Made by a program: the position numbers and the translations under genes. Below the pieces are notes generated by a model, which worked only from the letters and a program-made list of their open reading frames with translations, searched no databases and was not told the origin of the DNA. Positions 26,200 to 34,862 of a stretch of 64,000 bases of DNA are shown in pieces; position 1 is the stretch's first letter, and every line of letters starts with the position of its first letter. The DNA is from Clostridium vitabionis (GTDB taxonomy: Bacteria > Bacillota > Clostridia > Lachnospirales > Lachnospiraceae). The stretch is taken from contig NZ_JADKQA010000002.1 of the NCBI RefSeq assembly GCF_015351765.1, forward strand, positions 113,402 to 177,401, given 5' to 3'.

Positions 26200-26856
26200 T
26201 TATCCGCTTTCCAGGAGGCGGAAGGTGCGCCGCCCGCCCTCGAGGATGCCGTCCTCCTTCATCGCGCGGATTTCCCGCATCATCGCGGAGCGGTCCACGC
26301 CGAGATATTCGGCGAGGCTGCTCAGGCTCATCGGGATCTCGAAGCTGCCGTCCGCGGCGGCTGGCACGCCGTGACGGGCGTAGCGCAGGTACGAGAGGAG
26401 CTTTTCCCGCGTGGTGTGCTGGTTCAGTATGGAGAGGTGAAATGAGAGAACCTGGGTTTTCTGCGCGGCCATGACGAACAGGTTGCTGATCAGCTGCGTG
26501 TGGTGGGGACAGAGGCGGAAGCACGGCGTGGTGACGTGCTGGTAGTCCAGGTAAATGACCCGGCAGCCGGTCTCTGCCCTGACGAGATAGGTGCAGGAAT
26601 CCAGGGGGAGGGAGAACATCTCGCCGAACACGTCGCCCTCCTCAATGCTCTCCAGGCGGAAGGAATTGCCCTCGGGGGTCAGCACGTCCAGCCGGGCGCG
26701 GCCCTCCGAGAGCACAGCGATCCGCGCCCCGGGATCCCCATCATAGGTGAGGATCGTGTCTCCCTTTCGGTAATTTTTTATATTCGGCTGGAAGCAGGGA
26801 ACCATCTGCTGCAGCGATCCTAATGAAATATCATCCAGAAACCCCTTCTTTTTCAT
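26200..26856 (-). CDS. Crp/Fnr-family transcriptional regulator
   Basis: 218-residue regulator. An N-terminal cyclic-nucleotide-binding-type beta barrel (about 20-115; GDTILTYDGDPGARIAVLSEG, EEGDVFGE) joins through a long helix to a C-terminal helix-turn-helix (SLSSLAEYLGVDRSAMMREI). There is no N-terminal Fnr-type four-cysteine cluster, although C103 and a CPHH motif occur in the middle. The start at 26856 is set by GAAGGGAG 5 nt upstream. It is divergent from the fused acyl-CoA dehydrogenase gene. A Crp-like dyad lies in the shared intergenic region. The likely signal is redox, nitric oxide or a metabolite, but the sequence does not say which. Confidence 0.88.
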   Translation of the reverse strand: MKKKGFLDDISLGSLQQMVPCFQPNIKNYRKGDTILTYDGDPGARIAVLSEGRARLDVLTPEGNSFRLESIEEGDVFGEMFSLPLDSCTYLVRAETGCRVIYLDYQHVTTPCFRLCPHHTQLISNLFVMAAQKTQVLSFHLSILNQHTTREKLLSYLRYARHGVPAAADGSFEIPMSLSSLAEYLGVDRSAMMREIRAMKEDGILEGGRRTFRLLESG

Positions 26857-26904
26857 GATAACTCCCTTCATATTTCCGCAATTTAGCAAAAATATATCAT
26901 AAAA

Positions 26905-26920
26905 TGTGGTAAATGTCACA
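26905..26920. promoter_or_regulatory. Crp/Fnr-type operator
   Basis: TGTGG-N6-TCACA, one base from the classical TGTGA-N6-TCACA, within the longer dyad ATGTG-N8-CACAT (26904-26921). If the TATAGT at 26942-26947 is the -10 of the fused dehydrogenase gene, the site centre falls about 41 bp before the transcription start, the usual place for activation by this family. Confidence 0.55.
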
Positions 26921-27040
26921 TACGCCGCATTTTATTTCCGATATAGTAAATATAGAGAATACGAAAGACGAATGGCCGGCGGAGTTTTCTTCATTTTCCC
27001 GCTATGGCCCGAACATACGAAAAAGAAGGAGGTTAACCGA

Positions 27041-28969
27041 ATGTTATTTCAGACAACACCGGCGCATGAGGAACTGCGCAGACAGATCCGCGAATTTGCG
27101 GAAAAGGAAATCGCCCCGAACGCATACCAGTGGGATAAGGAAGGCATTTTCCCGACGGAGGCCGTGAAGAAAATGGGGCAGAACGGATGGCTGGGGCTCC
27201 CCTATCCGAAGGAGTACGGCGGCGCCGGGCTTGATGTGCTTTCCTACGCGATTGCCGTTGAGGAGCTTTCCCGCGTGGACGGCGGCTGCGGTGTGATCTG
27301 TTCCGCGCACACCTCCCTCGGTTCCTATCCGATCGCGGCGTTCGGGACGGAAGAGCAGAAGAAGAAATACCTCACTCCGCTCGCGCGGGGGGAGAAGCTC
27401 GGCGCGTTCGGCCTGACAGAGGAGAATGCGGGCTCGGATGCCGGCGGGACGGAGACGACCGCGGTGGACAAGGGCGATTACTACCTGCTGAATGGCGGGA
27501 AGATTTTCATCACGAACGCCCCGGTCGCGGATATCTACGTCGTTTTCGCGGTCACCACGCCGGATATCGGCACCAGGGGGATCTCCGCCTTCATCGTGGA
27601 AAAAGGCTGGAAGGGATTCGACTTCGGCGTTCCCTACGAGAAGATGGGTATCCGCTCTTCCCACACCGCGGAGCTGATCTTTAATGATGTGAAGGTTCCG
27701 AAGGAGAACCTGCTCGGCAAGGAAGGTCAGGGCTTTAAGATCGCGATGTCCACGCTGGACGGCGGAAGAATCGGCATCGCCGCGCAGGCGCTCGGCATCG
27801 CCCAGGGAGCCTATGAGAAGGCCGTGGATTACGCGAAGGAGAGAGAGCAGTTCGGTGCCCCGATCGGCGTGCACCAGGGTGTCTCCTTCAAGCTCGCGGA
27901 CATGGCGACCAAGCTCCGCGCGGCGAGATATCTGGTCTACTCCGCGGCAGAACTCAAGGAGAACCATGAGAATTACGGCATGGAGGCGGCGATGGCCAAA
28001 ATGTACGCCTCCGACAGCGCGATCGAGATCACGAACGAGGCGCTGCAGATTTACGGCGGTTCCGGCTTCCTCAAGGGCGACCTGGTTGAGCGCGCGTACC
28101 GCGACGCGAAGATCACAACGATCTACGAGGGAACGAACGAGATCCAGCGCGTAGTCATCGCGGCCCATCTGCTGGGGAAGATCGGCAAGGCAAATGCCGG
28201 CGCGTCCAGGAGCGTGCCGAAGAAGCCTGCCCCGGTGACCGGAATCCGGCGGAACCGGATCTTCCGCGAGGGCGAGGCGAAAGACAGGGTTGCCGAGCTT
28301 GTGGCGGCGCTCAAGGCGGACGGCTACGACTTCACGGTCGGCATCCCCGCGGATACACCGATCACGGAGGCGGAGCGCGTGGTTTCCGCCGGGCGCGGGA
28401 TCGGCAGCAGGGAAAATATGAAGCTGATCGAGAACCTGGCGGAGGCTGCCGGGGCGGCTATCGGCTCGTCCAGGCCGGTGGCGGAGACACTGCAGTACGT
28501 CCCGCTGAACCGCTATGTCGGGATGTCCGGCCAGAAATTCACCGGCAACCTGTATATCGCGTGCGGAATCTCGGGGGCGAAGCAGCACCTCAAGGGCATC
28601 CGTGACGCGTCCACCATCGTGGCGATCAATAAGAACGGCAACGCGCCGATTTTCCGCAACTGCGACTACGGCATTGTCGGGGATGTGAATGAGATTCTCC
28701 CGCTTCTCACAGAAGCGCTAGGAACCGGGAAGAAGGCTCCGGCACCGAAGATGGTCAAGATGAAGAGGCCGCTTCCGCCGAAGCCGGAACCGATCGGTCC
28801 GCGCTTCATCTGCTCGGGCTGCGCTTACGAGTATATTCCGGAGCTCGGCGACGAGGATTCCGACATCGCGCCCGGAACGCAGTTCAAGGATCTCCCGGAC
28901 GACTGGGTATGCCCGGAGTGCGCGGAGCCGAAGGCGAACTTTATTGACGAGGCAACCAGGGGACTTTAA
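27041..28969 (+). CDS. acyl-CoA dehydrogenase / EtfA FAD-domain / rubredoxin fusion
   Basis: 642-residue three-module protein. Residues 1-380 are a complete acyl-CoA dehydrogenase, with [24 protein letters not shown] and catalytic E363 in [13 protein letters not shown]. Residues about 446-560 are the FAD-binding second domain of EtfA only ([41 protein letters not shown]); the EtfA N-terminal domain is absent and no EtfB is nearby. Residues about 588-635 are a rubredoxin with iron ligands C591, C594, C624 and C627. Linkers are Pro/Lys-rich. AAGGAGG lies 8 nt before the ATG. The design suggests intramolecular electron flow from acyl-CoA through two FADs to a rubredoxin iron. The next gene encodes a flavodiiron protein, the classic rubredoxin-dependent O2/NO reductase. 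Confidence 0.9.
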   Translation: MLFQTTPAHEELRRQIREFAEKEIAPNAYQWDKEGIFPTEAVKKMGQNGWLGLPYPKEYGGAGLDVLSYAIAVEELSRVDGGCGVICSAHTSLGSYPIAAFGTEEQKKKYLTPLARGEKLGAFGLTEENAGSDAGGTETTAVDKGDYYLLNGGKIFITNAPVADIYVVFAVTTPDIGTRGISAFIVEKGWKGFDFGVPYEKMGIRSSHTAELIFNDVKVPKENLLGKEGQGFKIAMSTLDGGRIGIAAQALGIAQGAYEKAVDYAKEREQFGAPIGVHQGVSFKLADMATKLRAARYLVYSAAELKENHENYGMEAAMAKMYASDSAIEITNEALQIYGGSGFLKGDLVERAYRDAKITTIYEGTNEIQRVVIAAHLLGKIGKANAGASRSVPKKPAPVTGIRRNRIFREGEAKDRVAELVAALKADGYDFTVGIPADTPITEAERVVSAGRGIGSRENMKLIENLAEAAGAAIGSSRPVAETLQYVPLNRYVGMSGQKFTGNLYIACGISGAKQHLKGIRDASTIVAINKNGNAPIFRNCDYGIVGDVNEILPLLTEALGTGKKAPAPKMVKMKRPLPPKPEPIGPRFICSGCAYEYIPELGDEDSDIAPGTQFKDLPDDWVCPECAEPKANFIDEATRGL

Positions 28970-29001
28970 AGGATATGCGGCGGAACCTGCCGCTAGTGCG
29001 G

Positions 29002-29067
29002 AACATACGCGCCGCGCGGCGGGAGCTGCCAGGATAAAACATACATGCCGTGCGGCGGGAGCCGCCA
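29002..29067 (+). repeat. two tandem copies of a 30-bp GC-rich repeat
   Basis: Imperfect copies at 29002-29031 and 29038-29067 (period 36) begin AACATAC and share GCGGCGGGAG, differing at a few positions. Each contains a self-complementary GC core. They fill most of the 147-bp gap between the fused dehydrogenase and the flavodiiron gene. Confidence 0.6.
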
Positions 29068-29116
29068 TCACAGAATTTGCCGTCAGGGCAAGAGCTTCCG
29101 AAAGGAGTGAAAATCT

Positions 29117-30349
29117 ATGGTTAATGTCCGCAAAATTACCGAAGATATTACCTGGGTCGGCGCCAATGACCACAGGCTGAACCTTTTTGAGAATATTCAT
29201 CCGATCCCGCAGGGGGTTTCCTACAACAGCTACCTTCTCCTCGATGAGAAGACGGTCCTGTTCGATACGGTGGACTGGTCCGCCTGCCGGCAGATGATCG
29301 AGAACATCCGGCATGTCCTTGCCGGGCGGCCGCTCGACTATCTCGTGATCAACCATCTGGAGCCCGACCACGCGGCCTGCATTGAGGAGATCCTCCTGAT
29401 CTGGCCGGAGGTGGAATTATTTTCCACGGAGAAGGGCTTCATGCTGGCCAAGCAGTTCGGGTTCACCGTGGATAAGCAGGTCTGCCACACCGTGAAGGAG
29501 GGGGATACCTTCTCCTTCGGCAAACACACGGTCACCTTCATCGACGCCCCGATGGTTCACTGGCCGGAGGCGATGGTGACGCTGGATCTCACCGACGGGG
29601 TCCTGTTCTCCGCAGACGCGTTCGGCTCCTTTATCGCGAACGACGGCAAGATGTTCGCGGACGAGGTGGATTTCGACCGCGATTATCTCGATGAGGCGAG
29701 GCGCTATCTGACCAACATTGTCGGGAAATATGGCCCGCACGTCCAGTTCCTTCTCGGCAAGGCGGCGAAGGTGCTGGATAAGATCAAGATTATCGCGCCG
29801 CTGCACGGCCTCTGCTGGCGGAAGGACCTGATGTACTTCATCGACAAGTATGACCACTGGTCGAAGTACGTCCCGGAGGAGAAGGGCGTCATGATCGTCT
29901 ACGCCTCCATGTACGGGAATACCGAATCTGCCGCGCAGGCGCTGGCTGGCCGGCTCTGCGAGAAGGGCATGACCAATGTGCACGTCTTTGATGTGTCCAA
30001 CACGCATGTGTCATACCTGATTGCGAATGCGTTCAAGTATTCCCATATCGTTCTCGCGTCCGTGACCTACAACCTGAACATTTACCCGGTGATGTTTGAC
30101 TTCCTGGATGAGATGCGCATGCTGCATGTCCAGAACCGCACCTGCGCGATCATCGAGAACGGTTCCTGGGCGATCAAGTCCGGCGACCTGATGCAGAAGT
30201 TTATCGAGGGGAACCTGAAAAATATGACCATCCTCAACGAGCGGCTGACGATCGCTTCCTCGGCGGGTGAGGAGAAGGACGGGGAACTCGACCGTCTGGC
30301 GCAGGCGATCGTCGATTCCATGGAGGAAGTGTCGACAGATACCCACTGA
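29117..30349 (+). CDS. FprA-type flavodiiron protein (O2/NO reductase)
   Basis: 410-residue flavodiiron protein. The N-terminal metallo-beta-lactamase domain carries the diiron ligands H80-x-E82-x-D84 (NHLEPDHA), H148, D167 and H230 (APLHGLCW). The C-terminal flavodoxin domain begins at about residue 256 (MIVYASMYGNTESAAQ) and binds FMN. Such enzymes take electrons from rubredoxin and reduce O2 to water or NO to N2O in anaerobes. RBS AAAGGAGTG. The upstream neighbour ends in a rubredoxin domain, making it the obvious electron donor. The natural electron acceptor (O2 or NO) cannot be decided from sequence. Confidence 0.95.
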   Translation: MVNVRKITEDITWVGANDHRLNLFENIHPIPQGVSYNSYLLLDEKTVLFDTVDWSACRQMIENIRHVLAGRPLDYLVINHLEPDHAACIEEILLIWPEVELFSTEKGFMLAKQFGFTVDKQVCHTVKEGDTFSFGKHTVTFIDAPMVHWPEAMVTLDLTDGVLFSADAFGSFIANDGKMFADEVDFDRDYLDEARRYLTNIVGKYGPHVQFLLGKAAKVLDKIKIIAPLHGLCWRKDLMYFIDKYDHWSKYVPEEKGVMIVYASMYGNTESAAQALAGRLCEKGMTNVHVFDVSNTHVSYLIANAFKYSHIVLASVTYNLNIYPVMFDFLDEMRMLHVQNRTCAIIENGSWAIKSGDLMQKFIEGNLKNMTILNERLTIASSAGEEKDGELDRLAQAIVDSMEEVSTDTH

Positions 30350-30380
30350 GCGGGCGAAAAGCACCCGAAGGTGCAGGCAG

Positions 30381-30500
30381 GCCGCCGGCGAAAGCCGGCC
30401 GGGAAAGACGCCGGGCAGGCAGGGCACGCCGCCGGCGGAACCGGCCGGGAAAGACGCCGGGCAGGCTGGACAGGCCGCCGGCGGAAGCCGGGAAGACAGC
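30381..30500 (+). repeat. 46-47 bp tandem repeat, about 2.5 copies
   Basis: Units start at 30381, 30428 and 30474 with GCCGCCGGCG and contain GCCGGCCGGGAAAGACGCC. The first two are nearly identical and the third is partial. They follow the flavodiiron stop codon directly and precede a terminator. Non-coding by appearance. Confidence 0.7.
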
Positions 30501-30538
30501 AGAAACGCTGCCGGCGCGCAAAAAAAGAAGAGGGAAGA

Positions 30539-30569
30539 GGGCATGTGCGGAAGGGCACATGCCCTTTTT
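30539..30569 (+). terminator. terminator after flavodiiron gene
   Basis: GGGCATGTGC/GCACATGCCC form a perfect 10-bp stem with a 6-nt loop and a TTTTT tail. Confidence 0.85.
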
Positions 30570-30579
30570 CTGCGAGGTG

Positions 30580-30728
30580 CCTGTTCAAACCCCGCATCTC
30601 GCGAAGCCTTGCTTCGTTCGATGTGGGGGTGGCCGAGCACCTGCGCGCTTGGCCACCTGCGGGGGAAAGTCCGCAAAGCCGACCGCGAGCGGCCGGTTTG
30701 CGGGTTATCCCTCGCAGTATTGAACAGG
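30580..30728. other. four-way-junction element, candidate structured RNA or small mobile palindrome
   Basis: A closing 9-bp stem (CCTGTTCAA 30580-30588 with TTGAACAGG 30720-30728) encloses three strong hairpins. Hairpin 1 (30590-30628) has 9 + 7 bp around a 2x2 internal loop. Hairpin 2 (30628-30657) has 11 bp. Hairpin 3 (about 30670-30704) has a CCGCAAA/TTTGCGG base and an inner stem. It sits between a terminator and the secA promoter and has no coding potential. No known RNA family is recognised. Confidence 0.5.
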
Positions 30729-30770
30729 GATCCCGGCTTGTCCGCAAGTTGTTAACTTTTTATGAAGCCG

Positions 30771-30799
30771 TTGAATCGGCCATGCGGTTGTGCTAGAAT
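30771..30799 (+). promoter_or_regulatory. promoter of secA
   Basis: TTGAAT (30771-30776), 17-bp spacer, TAGAAT (30794-30799) with a TGC extension. The predicted start is near 30806. Confidence 0.7.
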
Positions 30800-30830
30800 A
30801 TCATAGCTTATAGCTGTCAGTATATTTTGA

Positions 30831-30855
30831 AAAAGGGCCGGGAAGGCCCGTTTTT
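30831..30855 (+). terminator. terminator-like hairpin in secA leader
   Basis: AAAAGGGCC and GGCCC-G-TTTTT form a hairpin with a T-run, about 25-50 nt after the predicted start site and 41 nt before the secA ATG. A second hairpin (TGCCGGG/CCCGGCA, about 30858-30877) lies just before the RBS. A candidate attenuator. Confidence 0.5.
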
Positions 30856-30895
30856 CAATGCCGGGAGGATCCCCGGCAGGTATGGGAGATAACGG

Positions 30896-33565
30896 ATGAA
30901 TTTCGTAGAAAAACTGTTTGGCACACACAGTGATCACGAGCTGAAGCTGATCCAGCCGATTGTGGACCGGATTCTCGCACTCCAGCCGCAGATGCGGGCG
31001 ATGAGCGACGAGGAGCTGAAGGCGCAGACGCCAAAGTTCAAGGAGCGGCTGGCCAACGGGGAGACGCTGGATGACCTGCTGCCGGAGGCATTTGCCACTG
31101 TCCGCGAGGCCGCGAAGCGTGTCCTCGGCATGGAGCACTATCCGGTACAGCTGATCGGCGGCATTGTCCTTCACCAGGGCAGAATCGCCGAGATGAAGAC
31201 AGGCGAAGGAAAAACCCTTGTCTCCACCTGCCCGGCTTACCTGAACGCGCTCGCCGGAAAGGGCGTCTACATCGTCACGGTTAACGATTACCTGGCGAAG
31301 CGTGATGCTGAGTGGATGGGTGAGGTTCACCGTTTCCTCGGTCTCACGGTCGGTGTCGTCCTGAACCAGATGACGCCGGACGAGCGACGCGCCGCCTACA
31401 ACTGCGATATCACGTATGTGACGAACAATGAGCTCGGCTTCGACTATCTGCGCGACAACATGGCCATTTACAAGGAGCAGCTCGTTCTCCGGAACCTCGA
31501 CTACTGCATCATCGACGAGGTCGATTCGGTGCTGATTGATGAAGCCAGGACCCCGCTGATCATCTCCGGACAGAGCGGCAAGTCCACGAAGCTCTACGAG
31601 GTCTGCGACGTCCTCGCCCGCCAGCTGGTCCGCGGCGAGGAGTCCGCGGAATTCTCCAAGATGGCGGCCATCATGGGCGAGGAGATCACCGAGACCGGCG
31701 ATTTCATCGTGAATGAGAAGGACAAGGTAGCCAACCTGACCGAGCAGGGTGTCCACAAGGTAGAGCAGTTCTTCAAGATCAAGAACCTGGCCGATCCGGA
31801 GAATATCGAGATCGAGCACAACATGAACCTCGCCCTCCGCGCGAATTACCTGATGTTCCGCGACAAGGACTATGTGGTCAAGGACAACGAGGTTCTGATC
31901 GTCGATGAGTTCACCGGGCGCATCATGCCGGGACGCCGCTATTCCGACGGCCTCCACCAGGCGATCGAGGCGAAGGAGCACGTCCAGGTGCGCCGGGAAT
32001 CGAAGACACTGGCGACCATCACCTTCCAGAACTTCTTCAACAAGTTTGCCAAGAAGGCCGGTATGACCGGTACCGCGCAGACTGAGGAGAAGGAATTCCG
32101 GAACATCTACGGCATGGACGTCATCGTGATCCCGACCAACAAGCCGGTGATCCGTGTGGATCATGAGGACGCGGTCTACAAGACTAAGAAGGAAAAGTTC
32201 GAGGCCGTTGTCGAGGACGTGGTGGAGACCCACGAGAAGGGACAGCCCGTCCTGGTCGGCACCATCACGATCGAGACTTCCGAGCTGATTTCCAATATGC
32301 TGAAGAAGCGCGGCATTCCGCACAAGGTCCTGAACGCCAAGTATCATGAGCTGGAGGCGGAGATTGTCGCCGATGCCGGTGTCCACGGCGCGGTGACCAT
32401 TGCCACCAACATGGCCGGCCGTGGTACTGATATCAAGCTGGACGAGGAGTCCAGAAAGCTCGGGGGCTTGAAGATCATCGGCACCGAGCGGCATGAGTCC
32501 CGCCGGATCGACAACCAGCTGCGCGGCCGAAGCGGCCGTCAGGGCGATCCGGGTGAGTCCCGCTTCTACATTTCCCTCGAGGATGATCTGATGCGCCTGT
32601 TCGGCTCCGAGCGCCTCATGAGCATGTTCAACGCCATGGGCGTCCCGGAGGGCGAACGGATCCAGCACAAGATGCTGAGCCGGGCGATTGAGAACGCGCA
32701 GAAGAAGATCGAGGAGAACAACTACGGCATCCGCGAGAACCTGTTCCGCTACGATGAAGTTATGAACGACCAGCGTGAGGCGATCTACGCGATCCGCCGC
32801 AGGGTGCTGAACGGCGAGAACATGCGCGACATGGTCATCCGCATGATCACCGAGATTGTGGAGAATGCGGTCGACATGTCGATCGCCGACGACCAGGGAC
32901 CCGCAGAGTGGGACCTGGCGGAGCTCAATTCCCTGGTTCTTCCGATCATCCCGCTCGGCGCGATCCAGCTGACGGAAGACCAGCAGGATATGCGCAAGGA
33001 AGAGCTGAAGCACCTGCTGAAGGAGAAGGCGGTTAAGCTCTACGAGGCGAAGGAAGCGGAATTCCCGCAGATCGAGCAGCTCCGCGAGGTGGAGCGCGTT
33101 GTCCTCCTCCGTGTGATCGACGCCAAGTGGATGGATCATATCGATGATATGGATCAGCTCCGCCAGGGCATCGGCCTTCAGGCCTACGGCCAGAGAGACC
33201 CGCTGGTGGAATACAAGATGACCGGCTACCAGATGTTCAACGATATGCTCTCCTCCGTCCGTGAGGACACGGTCCGCGTCCTGATGCATGTCCGCGTGGA
33301 GCAGAAGGTGGAGAGGGAGCAGCAGGCGACCATCACCGGAACCAACCGTGATGAGAGCGCCATGCGTGCCCCGGTCCGCCGCAAGGTCAGGAAGATCTAC
33401 CCGAATGACCCGTGCCCGTGCGGGAGCGGCAAGAAGTTTAAGCAGTGCCACGGCAAGATGGTCTATGACCTGATTGCCCAGGGGCAGCAGCCGACGCGGG
33501 AGGCGCTCCAGAAGGCGGCCGAGGCCGCCGCGGCGCAGAACCCGGCAAACCGCCAGGATGCCTGA
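30896..33565 (+). CDS. secA: preprotein translocase ATPase SecA
   Basis: 889-residue SecA, the cytoplasmic motor that pushes unfolded preproteins through SecYEG. Walker A is [11 protein letters not shown] near residue 105 and the DEAD-type Walker B is [17 protein letters not shown]. The preprotein crosslinking region, helicase motifs ([21 protein letters not shown]) and helical scaffold are intact. The C-terminus carries the zinc SEC-C motif [14 protein letters not shown]. Length is normal for Firmicutes SecA1. RBS GGGAG. It is followed at 150 bp by prfB, the common Firmicutes order. Confidence 0.97.
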   Translation: MNFVEKLFGTHSDHELKLIQPIVDRILALQPQMRAMSDEELKAQTPKFKERLANGETLDDLLPEAFATVREAAKRVLGMEHYPVQLIGGIVLHQGRIAEMKTGEGKTLVSTCPAYLNALAGKGVYIVTVNDYLAKRDAEWMGEVHRFLGLTVGVVLNQMTPDERRAAYNCDITYVTNNELGFDYLRDNMAIYKEQLVLRNLDYCIIDEVDSVLIDEARTPLIISGQSGKSTKLYEVCDVLARQLVRGEESAEFSKMAAIMGEEITETGDFIVNEKDKVANLTEQGVHKVEQFFKIKNLADPENIEIEHNMNLALRANYLMFRDKDYVVKDNEVLIVDEFTGRIMPGRRYSDGLHQAIEAKEHVQVRRESKTLATITFQNFFNKFAKKAGMTGTAQTEEKEFRNIYGMDVIVIPTNKPVIRVDHEDAVYKTKKEKFEAVVEDVVETHEKGQPVLVGTITIETSELISNMLKKRGIPHKVLNAKYHELEAEIVADAGVHGAVTIATNMAGRGTDIKLDEESRKLGGLKIIGTERHESRRIDNQLRGRSGRQGDPGESRFYISLEDDLMRLFGSERLMSMFNAMGVPEGERIQHKMLSRAIENAQKKIEENNYGIRENLFRYDEVMNDQREAIYAIRRRVLNGENMRDMVIRMITEIVENAVDMSIADDQGPAEWDLAELNSLVLPIIPLGAIQLTEDQQDMRKEELKHLLKEKAVKLYEAKEAEFPQIEQLREVERVVLLRVIDAKWMDHIDDMDQLRQGIGLQAYGQRDPLVEYKMTGYQMFNDMLSSVREDTVRVLMHVRVEQKVEREQQATITGTNRDESAMRAPVRRKVRKIYPNDPCPCGSGKKFKQCHGKMVYDLIAQGQQPTREALQKAAEAAAAQNPANRQDA

Positions 33566-33714
33566 AATTGCCGGCGGGCGCCCGATACTTCTTGCCGGGT
33601 GCCGGACATCCCGGACTTCCGCCGGAAATCCCGCCGGGAGCCTGTGAAGCATGACTTTATTAACCCCGCGGCAGAAATGCCGCTCTGCATGACGAAAGGT
33701 GGTGAACACTGAAG

Positions 33715-34843
33715 ATGATCGATCCGATCGCTCTGGATGGATTTAAAAGTACGCTCCAGACGTACAACAAAACTTTAGTGGAAGTGAGGGATTCACTTTA
33801 ACCTCGACAGTAAGGAAAAGCGAATCGCGGAATTAGACAAGATGATGGAGGAGCCGGGCTTCTGGGATGATCCCGACCGCTCCACCCGCTATGTACAGGA
33901 AAATAAAGGGCTGAAGGATACCCTTCAGCATTATCAGGATCTCGAGAAGCAACGCGACGATATCGAGCTGATGATCGAGATGGCTTACGACGAGGACGAC
34001 GCTTCCGTGGTCGATGAGATCCGGGAGATGCTGGACACCTACGTCGAGGAGCTGGAGGAGGCGCGCATCACGACGCTTCTCTCCGGCGAGTACGACCACA
34101 ACAGTGCCACGCTGAAGCTCAGCCCCGGCGCCGGCGGCACCGAGGCGATGGACTGGTGCAGCATGCTTTACCGCATGTACACCCGCTGGGCGGAGAAGCA
34201 CGGCTTCCAGGTGGAGGTGCTGGATATCCTCGACGGCGATGAGGCGGGCCTCAAGTCCGTCACCCTGCAGATCGACGGGGAAAATGCCTACGGCCTCCTG
34301 AAATCGGAGAAGGGCGTGCACCGCCTGGTGCGCATTTCCCCCTTCAACGCGAACGCCAAGAGGCAGACCTCGTTCGTCTCCTGCGACGTGGAGCCGGTCT
34401 TCGAGGGCGACCTGGACGTGGAAATCCGCCCGGAGGATATCCGGATTGATACCTACCGCTCCAGCGGCGCCGGCGGTCAGCACATCAACAAGACCTCCTC
34501 GGCGATCCGGATCACGCACTTCCCGACGGGAATTGTCGTGACCTGCCAGAATGAGCGCTCCCAGTTCCAGAACAAGGACAAGGCGATGGAGATGCTGAAG
34601 GCCAAGCTGTACATGCTGAAGATGGAGGAGGACGAGGCGAAGCGGAATGCCATCCGCGGCGAGGTCAAGAAGATCGATTTCGGCAGCCAGATCCGCTCCT
34701 ATGTCATGCAGCCGTACCAGCTGGTGAAGGACACCAGGACCGGCGCCGAGAACAGCAATGTGCAGGCGGTCATGGACGGCGATATTGACCTCTTTATCAG
34801 CGCCTATCTGAAGTGGATCAAACAGCCGGGGCAGGAAAACTGA
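33715..34843 (+). CDS. prfB: peptide chain release factor 2, programmed +1 frameshift
   Basis: RF2, read as join 33715-33798 and 33800-34843. The zero frame encodes 28 residues (MIDPIALDG... ending VRDSL) and stops at TAA (33799-33801) directly after CTT. Slipping +1 on CTT-T resumes as NLDSKEKRIAELDK. The downstream frame has the stop-recognition motif SPF (RISPFNANAK) and catalytic GGQ (GAGGQHINKTSS), so it is RF2, reading UGA and UAA. An internal SD-like GTGAGGG precedes the slip site, as in other prfB genes. The in-frame stop is UAA rather than the usual UGA, and the SD-slip spacing is about 5 nt. RBS AAAGGTGG. It follows secA without a visible terminator. Confidence 0.9.
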
Positions 34844-34862
34844 CCAGAAGAAAGGGGAAAAC

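Noticed and set aside
28970-29116. Continuation of the fusion protein past the rubredoxin
   Set aside because: The frame stops at TAA (28967-28969), and the following bases are a non-coding direct repeat.
30381-30500. CRISPR array
   Set aside because: Units are head-to-tail with no unique spacers, only about 2.5 copies, and no cas genes.
33715-33801. A 28-codon upstream gene, or a sequencing error, before prfB
   Set aside because: The peptide joins in frame +1 to RF2 exactly at CTT-T, with an SD-like element, which is the known programmed frameshift layout.
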